NCBI RefSeq assembly: GCF_003353055.1
Contig: NZ_QKWJ01000043.1
Span: 11,855 to 59,937 of the forward strand
Direction: 5' to 3'
Length of the DNA: 48,083 nucleotides
Origin: Cupriavidus lacunae
GTDB lineage: Bacteria; Pseudomonadota; Gammaproteobacteria; Burkholderiales; Burkholderiaceae
In this document: in pieces, positions 8,389 through 15,775 of the stretch
Layout of the letters: the number at the start of each line of letters is the position of its first letter
How positions within the stretch are numbered: the stretch's first letter is position 1
Position numbers and translations under genes: made by a program
The notes under the pieces: generated by a model
The model's input: only the letters and a program-made list of their open reading frames with translations
Told to the model about the DNA's origin: nothing
Databases searched by the model: none

Positions 8389-9247
8389 TGTCAGTCTGAT
8401 CCGGGTTTTTGTACGCGATGGGCGAGGCGGCAATCCGGTGCCGCTGGTCTCCGATGCCCGTGGCATGAGCGCGCCGGAAATGCGAAGGGTTGCTGCTGCA
8501 TATGGGCACGAGTCCGCATTTGTATTGCCGAGTGATATCGGTTGCGACTGGCGTTTCCGATTCTTCGTTCCACAGCACGAGATGGAGATGTGCGGTCACG
8601 CCACCGTGGGCACGCTGTGGGCGTTGCGCCAATGGGGCCGCTGGACGACCCCGGCGGTGCGCATCGAGACGCTGAGCGGCATCGTGCTGGCGTATTGGGA
8701 CGATGCGCTGCAATCCGTTTGGATCTCGCAGCCGGCGGTGCGTACCCAGACGCTGGACGCCGGGGCATCGGGCCGAGTGGCGGCGCAACTTGGTTTTCCA
8801 GCCGGTACGTATGTGGCCACCAATGCCGCGACGAGTCGCATCAAGACGCTCATCGCCTTGCCTTCCGTGGCGGTGCTCGACAGCTTGCAACCGGACTTCT
8901 CGACCATGGAGTCGCTTTGCGCATCGATCGGCTCGACCGGGCTTTATCCCTATGCATTTGGCGTATCGAAAGCGGACGGCCGACCCGTGATCCATGCGCG
9001 GCAATTTCCAAAGTCGTCCGGCTATCCCGAGGATGCCGCCACCGGCATAGCGGCGGCTGCCTTATGGGGCTTTCTGAACCAGACGGGTGAACTGGCTGGC
9101 CCTGATGGAAAGGTGTCTTCCATCGCGGTCTGGCAAGGCGATGCCATGGGCAGCCCCTCGGAAATTCTCGTGGCGCCGCGCCATACGGATTCGGGCGAGC
9201 CTGACGGATGCTGGCTCAGCGGCAGCGTGACTTGGAGCGATGCGTGA
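8381..9247 (+). CDS. PhzF-family isomerase/epimerase-like protein
   Basis: The 288-residue product belongs to the PhzF family, which has the diaminopimelate epimerase fold. Visible family landmarks are the N-terminal VSLIRVFVRDGRGGNP, the catalytic-region HESAFVLP, the EMCGHATVG loop in the first lobe, and PEDAATGIAAAALWGFL in the second. GTG 8381 is chosen because GGAG lies at 8371-8374 and the start overlaps the preceding stop by eight bases, the usual sign of translational coupling. It is followed by an overlapping RidA-type gene. PhzF proteins isomerise trans-2,3-dihydro-3-hydroxyanthranilate in phenazine producers, but no other phenazine genes are present. A role in catabolism of a proline- or amino-acid-like compound is more likely here, by inference. 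Confidence 0.93.
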   Translation: MSNVSLIRVFVRDGRGGNPVPLVSDARGMSAPEMRRVAAAYGHESAFVLPSDIGCDWRFRFFVPQHEMEMCGHATVGTLWALRQWGRWTTPAVRIETLSGIVLAYWDDALQSVWISQPAVRTQTLDAGASGRVAAQLGFPAGTYVATNAATSRIKTLIALPSVAVLDSLQPDFSTMESLCASIGSTGLYPYAFGVSKADGRPVIHARQFPKSSGYPEDAATGIAAAALWGFLNQTGELAGPDGKVSSIAVWQGDAMGSPSEILVAPRHTDSGEPDGCWLSGSVTWSDA

Positions 9248-9729
9248 CGGACAGCTCCCCCGAGGCGCGGCTTGCCGCAGCCGGATTCACGTTGCCCGAA
9301 GTGTCAAGTCCACGTGGCAGCTATGCGCCGTATTGCGCGATCCAGGTCGGCACATCGCAATGGGTGTCGATTGCCGGTCAGGTATGCCGGCGGGACGGCG
9401 TGGCCATGGCGGGCCAATGCCGGAGCGACGATGATCTAGAACTCGCCCGCCATGCCGCTGAAGTATCGGTGCTGAATGCACTGGCCATACTGCGGCTGGC
9501 TTGCGATGGCGAGTTGTCGCGCGTGATCCAGATCGTTCGCCTGCGTGGCTTCATCCGCGCGGCACCGGACTTTACACGACATGCGGCAGTGCTCGATGCG
9601 GCCTCGGCGGTTATGCGCGCAGCATTCCCCGGTCAGCCGCTGCCGGCACGCAGCGCGCTTGGCGTGGCCAGCTTACCGGACCGGGCTTGGACGGAGATTG
9701 AGGTCGACGCCATTGTGATGACGGCCTGA
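9244..9729 (+). CDS. RidA/YjgF-family protein
   Basis: The 161-residue product is a RidA (YjgF/YER057c/UK114) family member, as shown by SYAPYCAIQVGTSQWVSIAGQV near residues 25-50 and the VSVLNALAILRLACDGELSRVIQIVRLRGFI helix-strand unit. The family deaminates reactive enamine or imine intermediates or binds related metabolites. It is of the longer subgroup with an N-terminal extension. GTG 9244 overlaps the PhzF stop codon, and GGAG lies upstream at 9234-9237. The C-terminal strand that normally carries the conserved catalytic Arg reads LPARSALGVASLP, so an Arg is present at the expected place. The product probably handles an imine produced in the same pathway. Confidence 0.9.
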   Translation: MTDSSPEARLAAAGFTLPEVSSPRGSYAPYCAIQVGTSQWVSIAGQVCRRDGVAMAGQCRSDDDLELARHAAEVSVLNALAILRLACDGELSRVIQIVRLRGFIRAAPDFTRHAAVLDAASAVMRAAFPGQPLPARSALGVASLPDRAWTEIEVDAIVMTA

Positions 9730-9746
9730 AGGCGTCGGCCGCCCGG

Positions 9747-10517
9747 CTACGACGGCGCCGGCACCTCGCGCAGCAACCGGTGCAGATGCCCGCCGGAGGC
9801 AAAGCCGAGACCCATGCTGACGCAGGCGGCGGACCGGCCTCCTGCAATCAGCTTGCGTGCGTGCTCGGCCAGAATACGACGCCGTACGGTCACGGGCGTC
9901 GCGCCGAACTCGATCTGACAGGCGCGCTGCAAATGTCGGATCGAGATGCCCAGTTCGCCGGCCACGGTATCGATCGATGGCAAGGGCATGTCGCGTTCGA
10001 GCGCCGCATGGAAGCGCTGGACCATGCGCAGTGCGACGGACGCCGGCTCTTCGGGCATCGCCAGCGGCCGGCTCGTCATGATCTGCGCCACGATGGCGCG
10101 CACGAGCCAGGACGCGCTGGTGAATGAGATCGTAGGCGCGAGCAGCGCCTCAAGCATCGCGATCGTCGCGGCGTCCAGGTGGATGGCGCCGAACCGTAGG
10201 CACACGGGCAGGCGATCGGGCGGCAGATAGAGTTCCCCGTGCTGCTGAAGGCCGTGCTCGGATGCCGTCAGGTGCGACGTCGACGCATGCAGCAATACAG
10301 CGGTACCGCGCACCAGCGAAGCCGCATGCAGTGCGTCTGGCTCGCCGGACGAATCGTTCCAAACCGTCCTGAGCCTGCCCATGCGCGGCCACAACAGCAT
10401 GCCGCAGTCGTGGACGTGCCATGCTCGGCGAAAAGCGGGCTGTCGGCTTTCATGTAGGGCGAATCCATGCTCGGCGGTCAGGTGAAGCTTGGGAGACAGG
10501 TGAGGATCGTTGGTCAT
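9747..10517 (-). CDS. AraC-family transcriptional regulator
   Basis: The 256-residue product has an N-terminal cupin-like sensing half (HVHDCGMLLWPRMGRL, residues about 30-50) and a C-terminal pair of helix-turn-helix motifs from about residue 165. The second half contains the family pattern VAGELGISIRHLQRACQIEFGATPVTVRRRILAEHARKLIAGG. The last HTH (SMGLGFASGGHLHRLLRE) is somewhat shortened. ATG 10517 was chosen to give a standard length; its upstream sequence (GGAACGCC) is a weak ribosome binding site. The gene is convergent with the Bug/PhzF/RidA operon, with only 17 bases between stop codons, so it may control that operon. Confidence 0.88.
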   Translation of the reverse strand: MTNDPHLSPKLHLTAEHGFALHESRQPAFRRAWHVHDCGMLLWPRMGRLRTVWNDSSGEPDALHAASLVRGTAVLLHASTSHLTASEHGLQQHGELYLPPDRLPVCLRFGAIHLDAATIAMLEALLAPTISFTSASWLVRAIVAQIMTSRPLAMPEEPASVALRMVQRFHAALERDMPLPSIDTVAGELGISIRHLQRACQIEFGATPVTVRRRILAEHARKLIAGGRSAACVSMGLGFASGGHLHRLLREVPAPS

Positions 10518-10783
10518 CGCAGGCGTTCCGGCAGTCACAGGCGGAATGCCACCGATAATACGCCGTTCCGTGAACTGGGGGCAGCGGAGCGCTAAATCGG
10601 CTGAGCCGCGCATGCCCAGTTATGGCAACAGTCTCGTTTCCAGTTCCGACGTAGTGCGTGACTCGGCCATCGACCATGTGCCGACCGTCGCTTTGCCCCT
10701 CTCGGTCACTCGAGCGCGCTGTACCGTGAGGACGGCTTCCAAAGTACAACGGCCATTCGTCCAGTTTCGGTGTTGCCGTCTCG

Positions 10784-11014
10784 ATGCATCGGGTACCCAG
10801 CGACTCGGTGCCGGAGCAACTCGCTTGGGCCTTCATCGAGGCAGCCGGCATCGCTCTGCGTAGCTGCCCGCCGGCCAGACGCGTCTATGAACGCAAGAAA
10901 GCTCGGCGCATGCCTGTCGTCGCGATGAAGGCGCTCGCGCACAAGCTTGTGCGTGCAGCCTATTACATGCTTCGCGACGGGAAGCCCTTCGAGGCAACGA
11001 AATGCTTCGGTTAG
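10784..11014 (+). pseudogene. IS110-family transposase remnant (C-terminal fragment)
   Basis: The 76-residue frame matches the end of IS110/IS116/IS902-type transposases: an EQLAWAFIEAAG helix, ALRSCPPARRVYERKKAR, and the terminal ALAHKLVRAAYYMLRDG followed by PFEATKCFG. Everything upstream, including the N-terminal DEDD (RuvC-like) domain, is missing. The open frame begins at an internal Met, so this is a decayed 3' fragment. It marks an old insertion beside the hydrolase/DJ-1 cluster. Confidence 0.72.
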
Positions 11015-11153
11015 CTGACGACTCAATACTTGAGAGTTCCCCCTGAAACACGTATTAGTGTGCTGGAAGCAGATGGTTCTCATACCGAAGGCAGCGGGGC
11101 AATGTTTGACAATTGCTGTCGGAACCAAACCTATCCGCGCGCGAACTCACGCC

Positions 11154-11196
11154 TTGGTATTCAAGGTGCAACGAAAGGACGCACCTTGAATACCAA
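11154..11196. repeat. Perfect 16-bp inverted repeat (stem-loop)
   Basis: TTGGTATTCAAGGTGC (11154-11169) is exactly repeated in inverse orientation at 11181-11196, with an 11-base spacer. It lies six bases beyond the stop codon of the minus-strand hydrolase gene. No T-run follows on either strand, so it is not a standard intrinsic terminator. It may act as a 3' mRNA stem, or be the end structure of a lost element. Confidence 0.7.
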
Positions 11197-11202
11197 ATGT
11201 CA

Positions 11203-11979
11203 TCACTTGCCACTCGATTGGACGGCGTCGAGAATGACTTTGGCAACATCATTCGGACGCGACTGCTGAGGGACGTGGCTCGTCGGCAAGGTTGTGACCT
11301 TGGCACCAATCGTCTTCGCCATGGCAAGCTCCAGCTCCGGCTGGATCATGCGATCTTTCTGGCTGACGATGTACCAGGATGGCTTGGTCATCCAGGCTGC
11401 TGTGCTGACTTTCTCGCCAAATGCCTTCGACTGAATCGGGCCCTGTGTGGCTGCCATGATGCGGGCTTGGGCTGTTGGCACGTCCTGGGCGAAATCTTCC
11501 GCGAGCGCGTTAGCCGGGAGTGTCAGATAACCCTCGGAGTCTGCGACAAGCTTCGTGATGCCGGGCGCTGGCGGGTAACCTTTACCAGCTTCCTCGGTCG
11601 ACTGGCCGGCGCTGGGGGCGAACGCGGCGACGTACACCAACGATGCCACCTTATCGCTATTGCCGGCCTCGGTAATTACAGTGCCGCCCCACGAGTGTCC
11701 AACGAGCACAACTTTGCCTGGCTGGTTATTGATGGCGCGTCGCGTTGCGGCGACGTCCTCGCCAAGCGAGTTCAGTCCGTTCTGGACCGCCTGCACTTTG
11801 ATACCTTTGGCCTGCAACAGGGGAATAACCTTCGCCCAGTCGGAGCCATCCGCGAATGCCCCATGCACGATAACGACGGAAGGCTTGGTTTCGACGTTGG
11901 TGGCGGACATGGCAACCCCGCTTGCCGCCACGCTCAAGACGCCCAGTGCAAGGGCGATTGCGTTAAGATTCAGCATCAT
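11203..11979 (-). CDS. Exported alpha/beta hydrolase
   Basis: The 258-residue product has a signal peptide (about residues 1-25, cleaved near VAMSA). The rest is a compact alpha/beta hydrolase. The oxyanion strand is VVIVHGAFADGSDW, the nucleophile elbow is GHSWGG, and a late His in TSHVPQQSRP is the probable catalytic base. The lid region has FAPSAGQSTEEAGKGYPPAP. It belongs to the MhpC/hydrolase-4-like esterase group often annotated only as alpha/beta hydrolase. ATG 11979 follows GGAG at a good distance. It is clearly paralogous to the gene at 16583-17347. A promoter with a GGAAAC element precedes it (12124-12160), linking it to the neighbouring XRE-cupin regulon. The substrate is unknown. 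Confidence 0.92.
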   Translation of the reverse strand: MMLNLNAIALALGVLSVAASGVAMSATNVETKPSVVIVHGAFADGSDWAKVIPLLQAKGIKVQAVQNGLNSLGEDVAATRRAINNQPGKVVLVGHSWGGTVITEAGNSDKVASLVYVAAFAPSAGQSTEEAGKGYPPAPGITKLVADSEGYLTLPANALAEDFAQDVPTAQARIMAATQGPIQSKAFGEKVSTAAWMTKPSWYIVSQKDRMIQPELELAMAKTIGAKVTTLPTSHVPQQSRPNDVAKVILDAVQSSGK

Positions 11980-12123
11980 TTTTCTCCAATTGGTTTCACG
12001 GCAACTGTGCGTGACAGCGTGAGTTTGCGAATTTCTGCTGCAGGTGGGCATCGGGCGAATAGCCGACCCCGAAAGCGGTGAGCGGGGGCCAGTTGCGAGC
12101 AGGCGCCGTTCTCGACACTATCT

Positions 12124-12160
12124 GTTTCCGTATGCAAGATTCCATCAATGTCCCAGTCAA
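12124..12160 (-). promoter_or_regulatory. Candidate promoter with GGAAAC element upstream of the hydrolase gene
   Basis: On the minus strand TTGACT (12160-12155) and TTGCAT (12137-12132) are 17 bases apart. GGAAAC (12129-12124) follows just past the -10. The same hexamer recurs at the neighbouring DJ-1, XRE and cupin promoters. The -10 is a weak match. Confidence 0.4.
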
Positions 12161-12178
12161 CGACGGCGTCCTGGCGTG

Positions 12179-12820
12179 TTAAACAGGGGTCATGGCCTCT
12201 GTTTTAAGTATCGATAGTCGATGGCGATTCGCTGCGAGCGCTGCACTGTATTCCATGATCCGTGCTGTCTCGTTGCAAACATGCGCCCCCAGGAATCGCT
12301 CCAGCAAGTAGAGAGTCGTATCGATGCCAAGTGTTACGCCACCGCCCGTCACGATATCGCCTTCATCCACGACGAGCGCCTCGACAGCGTCTGTCGTCGA
12401 GCAAAGACGTCCCATCGTAGTGATGGGACGCTCCTCCGGGCTCGCTACAGGCGCCTTGGTTGTCGCGCGTTTGCCATCGAGTAGCCCCGATGCTCCGAGA
12501 ATCATCGCCCCAGTGCAGACGCTCGAGATGACCTCGCCCCGAGCATGGCGATGGTTGAGGAACGCGTGCATTTTCGTGTTCTCGAGTTCATTGCGCCAAC
12601 CTGGTCCGCCCGTTACGACAATGACGTCAGCCACAGGGGCGTCAGCAAATGAGAAATCGGTCTGGACACGCAGTCCGTTTTGCAGCTCCACCTGGCCGCC
12701 ATTCTCAGACACGGTGAAGTAGGACAGCTTGTCTGTCACACGCTTGGCCATCGAAAGGGTGCCGACAACGGCTAGATCGATGGGCTCAACATGGGGATAT
12801 AAGACGACGGCAACGCGCAT
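12179..12820 (-). CDS. DJ-1/PfpI-family protein (isocyanide hydratase-like)
   Basis: The 213-residue product has the class I glutamine amidotransferase-like DJ-1/PfpI fold. The nucleophile elbow is VISSVCTGAMILGASGLL, with Cys102 as the reactive residue. The preceding strand has VIVVTGGPGWRNE, and the N-terminus (VAVVLYPHVEPIDLAVVG) carries the acidic partner region. Such proteins include isocyanide hydratases, glyoxalase III and the N-terminal halves of GlxA regulators. ATG 12820 follows AGGAGAC closely. The gene has its own promoter with two GGAAAC elements and lies 66 bases from the end of the XRE-cupin regulator gene, in the same orientation. A detoxification role for a small electrophile is plausible. 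Confidence 0.93.
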   Translation of the reverse strand: MRVAVVLYPHVEPIDLAVVGTLSMAKRVTDKLSYFTVSENGGQVELQNGLRVQTDFSFADAPVADVIVVTGGPGWRNELENTKMHAFLNHRHARGEVISSVCTGAMILGASGLLDGKRATTKAPVASPEERPITTMGRLCSTTDAVEALVVDEGDIVTGGGVTLGIDTTLYLLERFLGAHVCNETARIMEYSAALAANRHRLSILKTEAMTPV

Positions 12821-12838
12821 AGGTGTCTCCTGTTGGTA

Positions 12839-12887
12839 GGTTTCCTAATTTTAGGAGAAGTTTCCCAACAGTCAACATAAGTTGACT
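12839..12887 (-). promoter_or_regulatory. Promoter and operator region of the DJ-1 gene
   Basis: On the minus strand TTGACT (12875-12870) and TAAAAT (12853-12848) are separated by 16 bases. GGGAAAC (12866-12860) sits in the spacer, and a second GGAAAC (12845-12840) lies just past the -10. The first 19 bases (TTGACTGTTGGGAAACTTC) closely match the cupin-gene promoter at 15203-15221. An 18-bp inverted repeat, AGTCAAC-ATAA-GTTGACT (12870-12887), overlaps the -35 and the regulator stop codon. The arrangement suits repression by occlusion. Confidence 0.65.
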
Positions 12888-13585
12888 TACTCAGCTTTCG
12901 GTTCTGAGGGTTCCGTAACCACGACGATGGCCTGTGCGTCGCCTTCGAGGGCGCGGCCCCGATGAGGTGTGCCAGATTCGAAATACAGGCTGTCGCCGGC
13001 TTCCAGAACGTAGCGCTGGAGTTTGCCGTTTAGCTTGAACTCGAATTCCACCTTGCCAGAAAGCAAGAAGACGAACTCTTCTCCAGTGTGCTCGAAGAAA
13101 AAGTCCAGATCGGTTGCTGAGGGGAATGTGAACATGAACGGATCCATCAGCTTGTGCTGCCTCTTATGGGCGAGGCTCACGTAGTCATATCCATAGGCGC
13201 TTCCGCCACGAACAACGGGCTTCCGTTCCCAGTGATGGACTACCGAAACAGGGCGATCGACCTCTTCGATGGCCGTGGTCTCTGCCTGAGCAGGATCCGT
13301 GAAGAAATAGCTAAGCTCCATGCCCATGGCCCGCGCGATACGGGCGAGCGAGCCGATGGGAGGGGCCTTCTTGCCATTCTCAATCTTGGAAAGGTATCCC
13401 TTGGTGAAGCCGGATTTCTCGGCTAGTGCATCCAGGGTAAGGCCGTGCTCTATCCGTGCCATGCGCAATCGCTGGCACACGATTTCTTCGTCATCCAGTC
13501 CTGCGCTGGTGTTCTGCGGCGCCTGCGCGGAGACTCGGGGAACTGGGGCAGGGGGCGTGTTTCTCTGGAAGGCTTTTGCCGACAT
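12887..13585 (-). CDS. XRE-family regulator with C-terminal cupin domain
   Basis: The 232-residue product has a basic, Pro/Ala-rich N-terminal tail and a lambda-repressor-like helix-turn-helix (about residues 33-97, with GLTLDALAEKSGFTKGYLSK). A cupin_2 sensing domain follows (about 135-225, with FFFEHTGEEFVFLLSGKVEF and GDSLYFESGTPHRGRA). Proteins of this layout are usually local repressors of catabolic or efflux genes that sense a small ligand through the cupin. ATG 13585 was chosen over an upstream TTG; neither has a strong ribosome binding site. It has its own promoter with a perfect GGAAAC palindrome just downstream of the -10, which suggests autorepression. The same hexamer occurs at the neighbouring promoters. 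Confidence 0.92.
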   Translation of the reverse strand: MSAKAFQRNTPPAPVPRVSAQAPQNTSAGLDDEEIVCQRLRMARIEHGLTLDALAEKSGFTKGYLSKIENGKKAPPIGSLARIARAMGMELSYFFTDPAQAETTAIEEVDRPVSVVHHWERKPVVRGGSAYGYDYVSLAHKRQHKLMDPFMFTFPSATDLDFFFEHTGEEFVFLLSGKVEFEFKLNGKLQRYVLEAGDSLYFESGTPHRGRALEGDAQAIVVVTEPSEPKAE

Positions 13586-13623
13586 GGCTCGCAAATCCGG
13601 TCGTCCGTTCAAGGGGGGATTCA

Positions 13624-13677
13624 GGAAACGTATAGTTTCCTACGGAAGATTGTATGCGGATTTGCGAGCCGGCCCAA
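13624..13677 (-). promoter_or_regulatory. Promoter and palindromic operator of the XRE-cupin gene
   Basis: On the minus strand TTGGGC (13677-13672) and TACAAT (13654-13649) are 17 bases apart. Just downstream is the perfect palindrome GGAAAC-N5-GTTTCC (13624-13640; 19 bp counting the flanking A/T pair), placed over the expected transcription start. Together these look like a sigma-70 promoter with an autoregulatory operator. Confidence 0.68.
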
Positions 13678-13710
13678 AATGGCGGCCCCTTATCTGGGGA
13701 GACCTCTTGC

Positions 13711-15045
13711 TCAGGAGTCGTAAAGATTGTCACGATGGGTTTCGGGGCTAGCCGCCGTGGCTATCAGCGTCACGATTCCAAGTACAGCAATCATGATGGC
13801 TACGCCGACAAAATGTCCCTGCCTGGCAAGCAGAGCCGTGGCCAACATGGGGGCTAGCCCGCCGCCGATGCCAGCGGCGACCTGGCATCCAAGTGACGAG
13901 CCGCTGTAGCGAATTTTGGTGCCAAAGAGCTCGGGCAGCAGTGCAGCCTGTGGTCCATACATCGATCCGTGGCCCAGGTTCATGCAGAGTGCCACAGCTA
14001 GGGCGATCATGACGGGATTGCCAGTCTGGATGCCTAGAAAGAGCGGATACGCTGCAGCGATGGTAAAGAGCGAGCCCAAGAAATAGAGCGGGCGGCGTCC
14101 CCACCGGTCAGATAGCCAGCCAAACAGTGGAATCGTGAAGAGCTCCAGACCCGCACCCAGCAATACGCCATCCAGGATGACCGCCTTGGGAAGGTGCAGA
14201 ACCGTCGTGCCGTAGACCACTACGAACACGGTCAGAATGTAGACCCAGGCAACCTCACAGACCTTCAGTCCAATGCTGATGAGCAGGTTGCGCCGATGCT
14301 TGGTAAGAACCTCGAAGAGCGGAATCTTTGGATTTTCCTGCCCATCGCCGGATGCCGCAGCAAACACGGGCGATTCAGTTACCTTGAGTCGGATGTAGAA
14401 ACCCAGCACCACGAGTACAGCACTGAGCAGGAATGGAATGCGCCATCCCCATGCCAGGAAATCTGCATCAGGCATGCGCGATAGATAGGCAAAGATTCCA
14501 GTAGACGCGAGCATCCCCAGCGGGAAACCCATCTGCACCAGGCTTCCGTAGAAGCCACGCTTGTCGCGCGGCGAGTGCTCGATGACCATCAGTGCGGCTC
14601 CGCCCCATTCACCGCCGATTCCGATGCCTTGGACAATGCGCAGCAGAATCAGCAGCGCGGGCGCCCAGATGCCCATTTGTGCGTACGTAGGCAGCAATCC
14701 AATGGAAAACGTGCCGCCACCCATGAGAAACATGGTGGTCATCAGCATTGTCTTCCGTCCAATCTTGTCGCCGAAATGACCGAAGATCACACCGCCCAGG
14801 GGCCGGGCGATGAACCCCACGGCAAACGATCCAAGTGCTGCAAGGGTGCCCATCAAAGGGTCTAGCGCGGGAAAGAAGAGCTTGTTGAATACGAGCGCCG
14901 CTGCCGTACCGTAAAGCAAAAAATCGTACCACTCGACCATGGTGCCGATGACACTTGCCGTCACCACCTTCCCCATGCTGTTGGTGCTGCTTGTCGGGTG
15001 GGCGGTGGGGGCTAGTCCGGCCGCATCGGAATTGTAGATGTCCAT
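13711..15045 (-). CDS. MFS transporter of the metabolite:H+ symporter (MHS) type
   Basis: The 444-residue membrane protein has about twelve hydrophobic segments and the MHS hallmarks GTMVEWYDFLLYGTAAALVF near the N-terminus, GHFGDKIGRKTMLM in the first cytoplasmic loop and GWLSDRWGRRPLYF after TM8. Its LLRIVQGIGIGGEWGGAALM segment is typical of the shikimate/alpha-ketoglutarate subgroup. ATG 15045 is preceded by AGGAGACAAGGA; the frame stays open for 85 more codons but without family similarity. It lies upstream of, and codirectional with, the XRE-cupin regulator gene (126 bases between), and is divergent from a cupin gene. The region between carries several GGAAAC elements. It probably imports the compound processed by the surrounding enzymes. 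Confidence 0.93.
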   Translation of the reverse strand: MDIYNSDAAGLAPTAHPTSSTNSMGKVVTASVIGTMVEWYDFLLYGTAAALVFNKLFFPALDPLMGTLAALGSFAVGFIARPLGGVIFGHFGDKIGRKTMLMTTMFLMGGGTFSIGLLPTYAQMGIWAPALLILLRIVQGIGIGGEWGGAALMVIEHSPRDKRGFYGSLVQMGFPLGMLASTGIFAYLSRMPDADFLAWGWRIPFLLSAVLVVLGFYIRLKVTESPVFAAASGDGQENPKIPLFEVLTKHRRNLLISIGLKVCEVAWVYILTVFVVVYGTTVLHLPKAVILDGVLLGAGLELFTIPLFGWLSDRWGRRPLYFLGSLFTIAAAYPLFLGIQTGNPVMIALAVALCMNLGHGSMYGPQAALLPELFGTKIRYSGSSLGCQVAAGIGGGLAPMLATALLARQGHFVGVAIMIAVLGIVTLIATAASPETHRDNLYDS

Positions 15046-15082
15046 TCCTTGTCTCCTGTTCGTCGTAGCCTGAGGCCACTGG

Positions 15083-15156
15083 GTTTCCTTTGCCTGCGCG
15101 TTGATGTTAGACAAAAAGGAAACATATTCAACCAAACAAGGGTAAACGAGGGAAAC
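15083..15156. promoter_or_regulatory. Cluster of GGAAAC half-sites between the transporter and cupin genes
   Basis: GTTTCC at 15083-15088 and GGAAAC at 15118-15123 and 15151-15156 lie in an AT-richer stretch of the divergent region. A GGTAAAC variant is at 15141-15147. These match the arms of the palindrome at the XRE-cupin promoter and probably form the operator area of the transporter gene. I could not assign a clear -10/-35 pair for the transporter. Confidence 0.5.
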
Positions 15157-15202
15157 ATAAGGGTATAAAACGGTACATTCATGACAAATCGTGGTTCTGT
15201 GG

Positions 15203-15231
15203 TTGACCATTGGGAAACCTCGGGCTACATT
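15203..15231 (+). promoter_or_regulatory. Promoter of the cupin gene with GGAAAC in the spacer
   Basis: TTGACC (15203-15208) and TACATT (15226-15231) are 17 bases apart, with GGGAAAC (15212-15218) inside the spacer. The block TTGACCATTGGGAAACCTC is nearly identical in sequence and position to the DJ-1 promoter, which points to shared control. Confidence 0.65.
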
Positions 15232-15298
15232 GATCCACAGCGGCATCGCAGACTTCGTGTGCGCGCTCTTCCCATCTTCCATACCAAGGAGACAAGTC

Positions 15299-15715
15299 AT
15301 GACAACTCAGACCGAGAACAAGCACTTTGCCGATCGCCTCAAAGGCAAACTGGAACCGACCGCCGGCGGATCCGTCTATATCGATCCGAACACGCTCGAA
15401 TGGGAACCGTCCCAGTTCGAGAAGATCTCCATGAAGGTCTTGTATCGCAATGACGAAGCGGGCGAGATGACGGTGCTGCTGAAGTGGGAACCGGGTGCGG
15501 TCCTGCCTTTCCATAAGCATCCGGAGATCGAGCAGAGCTATGTCCTGGAAGGGTCCTTTTACGACCACGACGGCATCTGCCGCGCCGGCCAATTCGTTTG
15601 GCGGCAACCCGGTTCGCTGCATGAGACGCGATCGGATGAAGGCTGCCTCTTGCTTGCTGTCTATCGCAAGCCCAATGTGTTCTTCGGTACGGCGGGCTTC
15701 CGCAAAACGTCCTGA
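15299..15715 (+). CDS. Single-domain cupin protein (ChrR/dihydroxyacetophenone-dioxygenase-like)
   Basis: The 138-residue product is a single cupin barrel. The first metal motif is GAVLPFHKHPEIEQSYVLEG (two His and a Glu) and the second is GQFVWRQPGSLHETRSDEG with a His. Both ligand sets are present, so a bound metal is likely. Similar cupins include ChrR-type sensor domains and 2,4'-dihydroxyacetophenone dioxygenase relatives. ATG 15299 is preceded by AAGGAGAC. It has its own promoter and is followed after 60 bases by the ferredoxin gene in the same direction. It could be an oxygenase or isomerase in the pathway, with the ferredoxin as possible electron partner. That link is an inference from position. 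Confidence 0.88.
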   Translation: MTTQTENKHFADRLKGKLEPTAGGSVYIDPNTLEWEPSQFEKISMKVLYRNDEAGEMTVLLKWEPGAVLPFHKHPEIEQSYVLEGSFYDHDGICRAGQFVWRQPGSLHETRSDEGCLLLAVYRKPNVFFGTAGFRKTS

Positions 15716-15775
15716 AGTCGGTTGAGGACAGGGCGATCCAGGTGGATAGCCCTCATAGCTTCATCGGAGGAAACC

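Larger units (their letters stand above)
10518..11202. other. Intergenic region with an IS110 remnant and a large inverted repeat
   Basis: Besides the transposase fragment (10784-11014) and the 16-bp inverted repeat (11154-11196), these 685 bases hold no supported gene. The minus-strand ORF over 10706-11128 is a shadow of the transposase fragment. Confidence 0.5.

Noticed and set aside
8381..9247. Phenazine biosynthesis gene
   Set aside because: Only a PhzF-family member is present. No phzA, B, D, E or G genes occur in the window, and most PhzF homologues are not in phenazine pathways.
10706..11128. 140-codon minus-strand frame over the IS110 remnant
   Set aside because: The plus-strand frame gives a clear IS110 C-terminus, so this is its antisense.
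15769..15774. GGAAAC just before the fdxA start as a further operator
   Set aside because: It forms part of the fdxA ribosome binding region and has no promoter elements around it, so chance is the simpler explanation.
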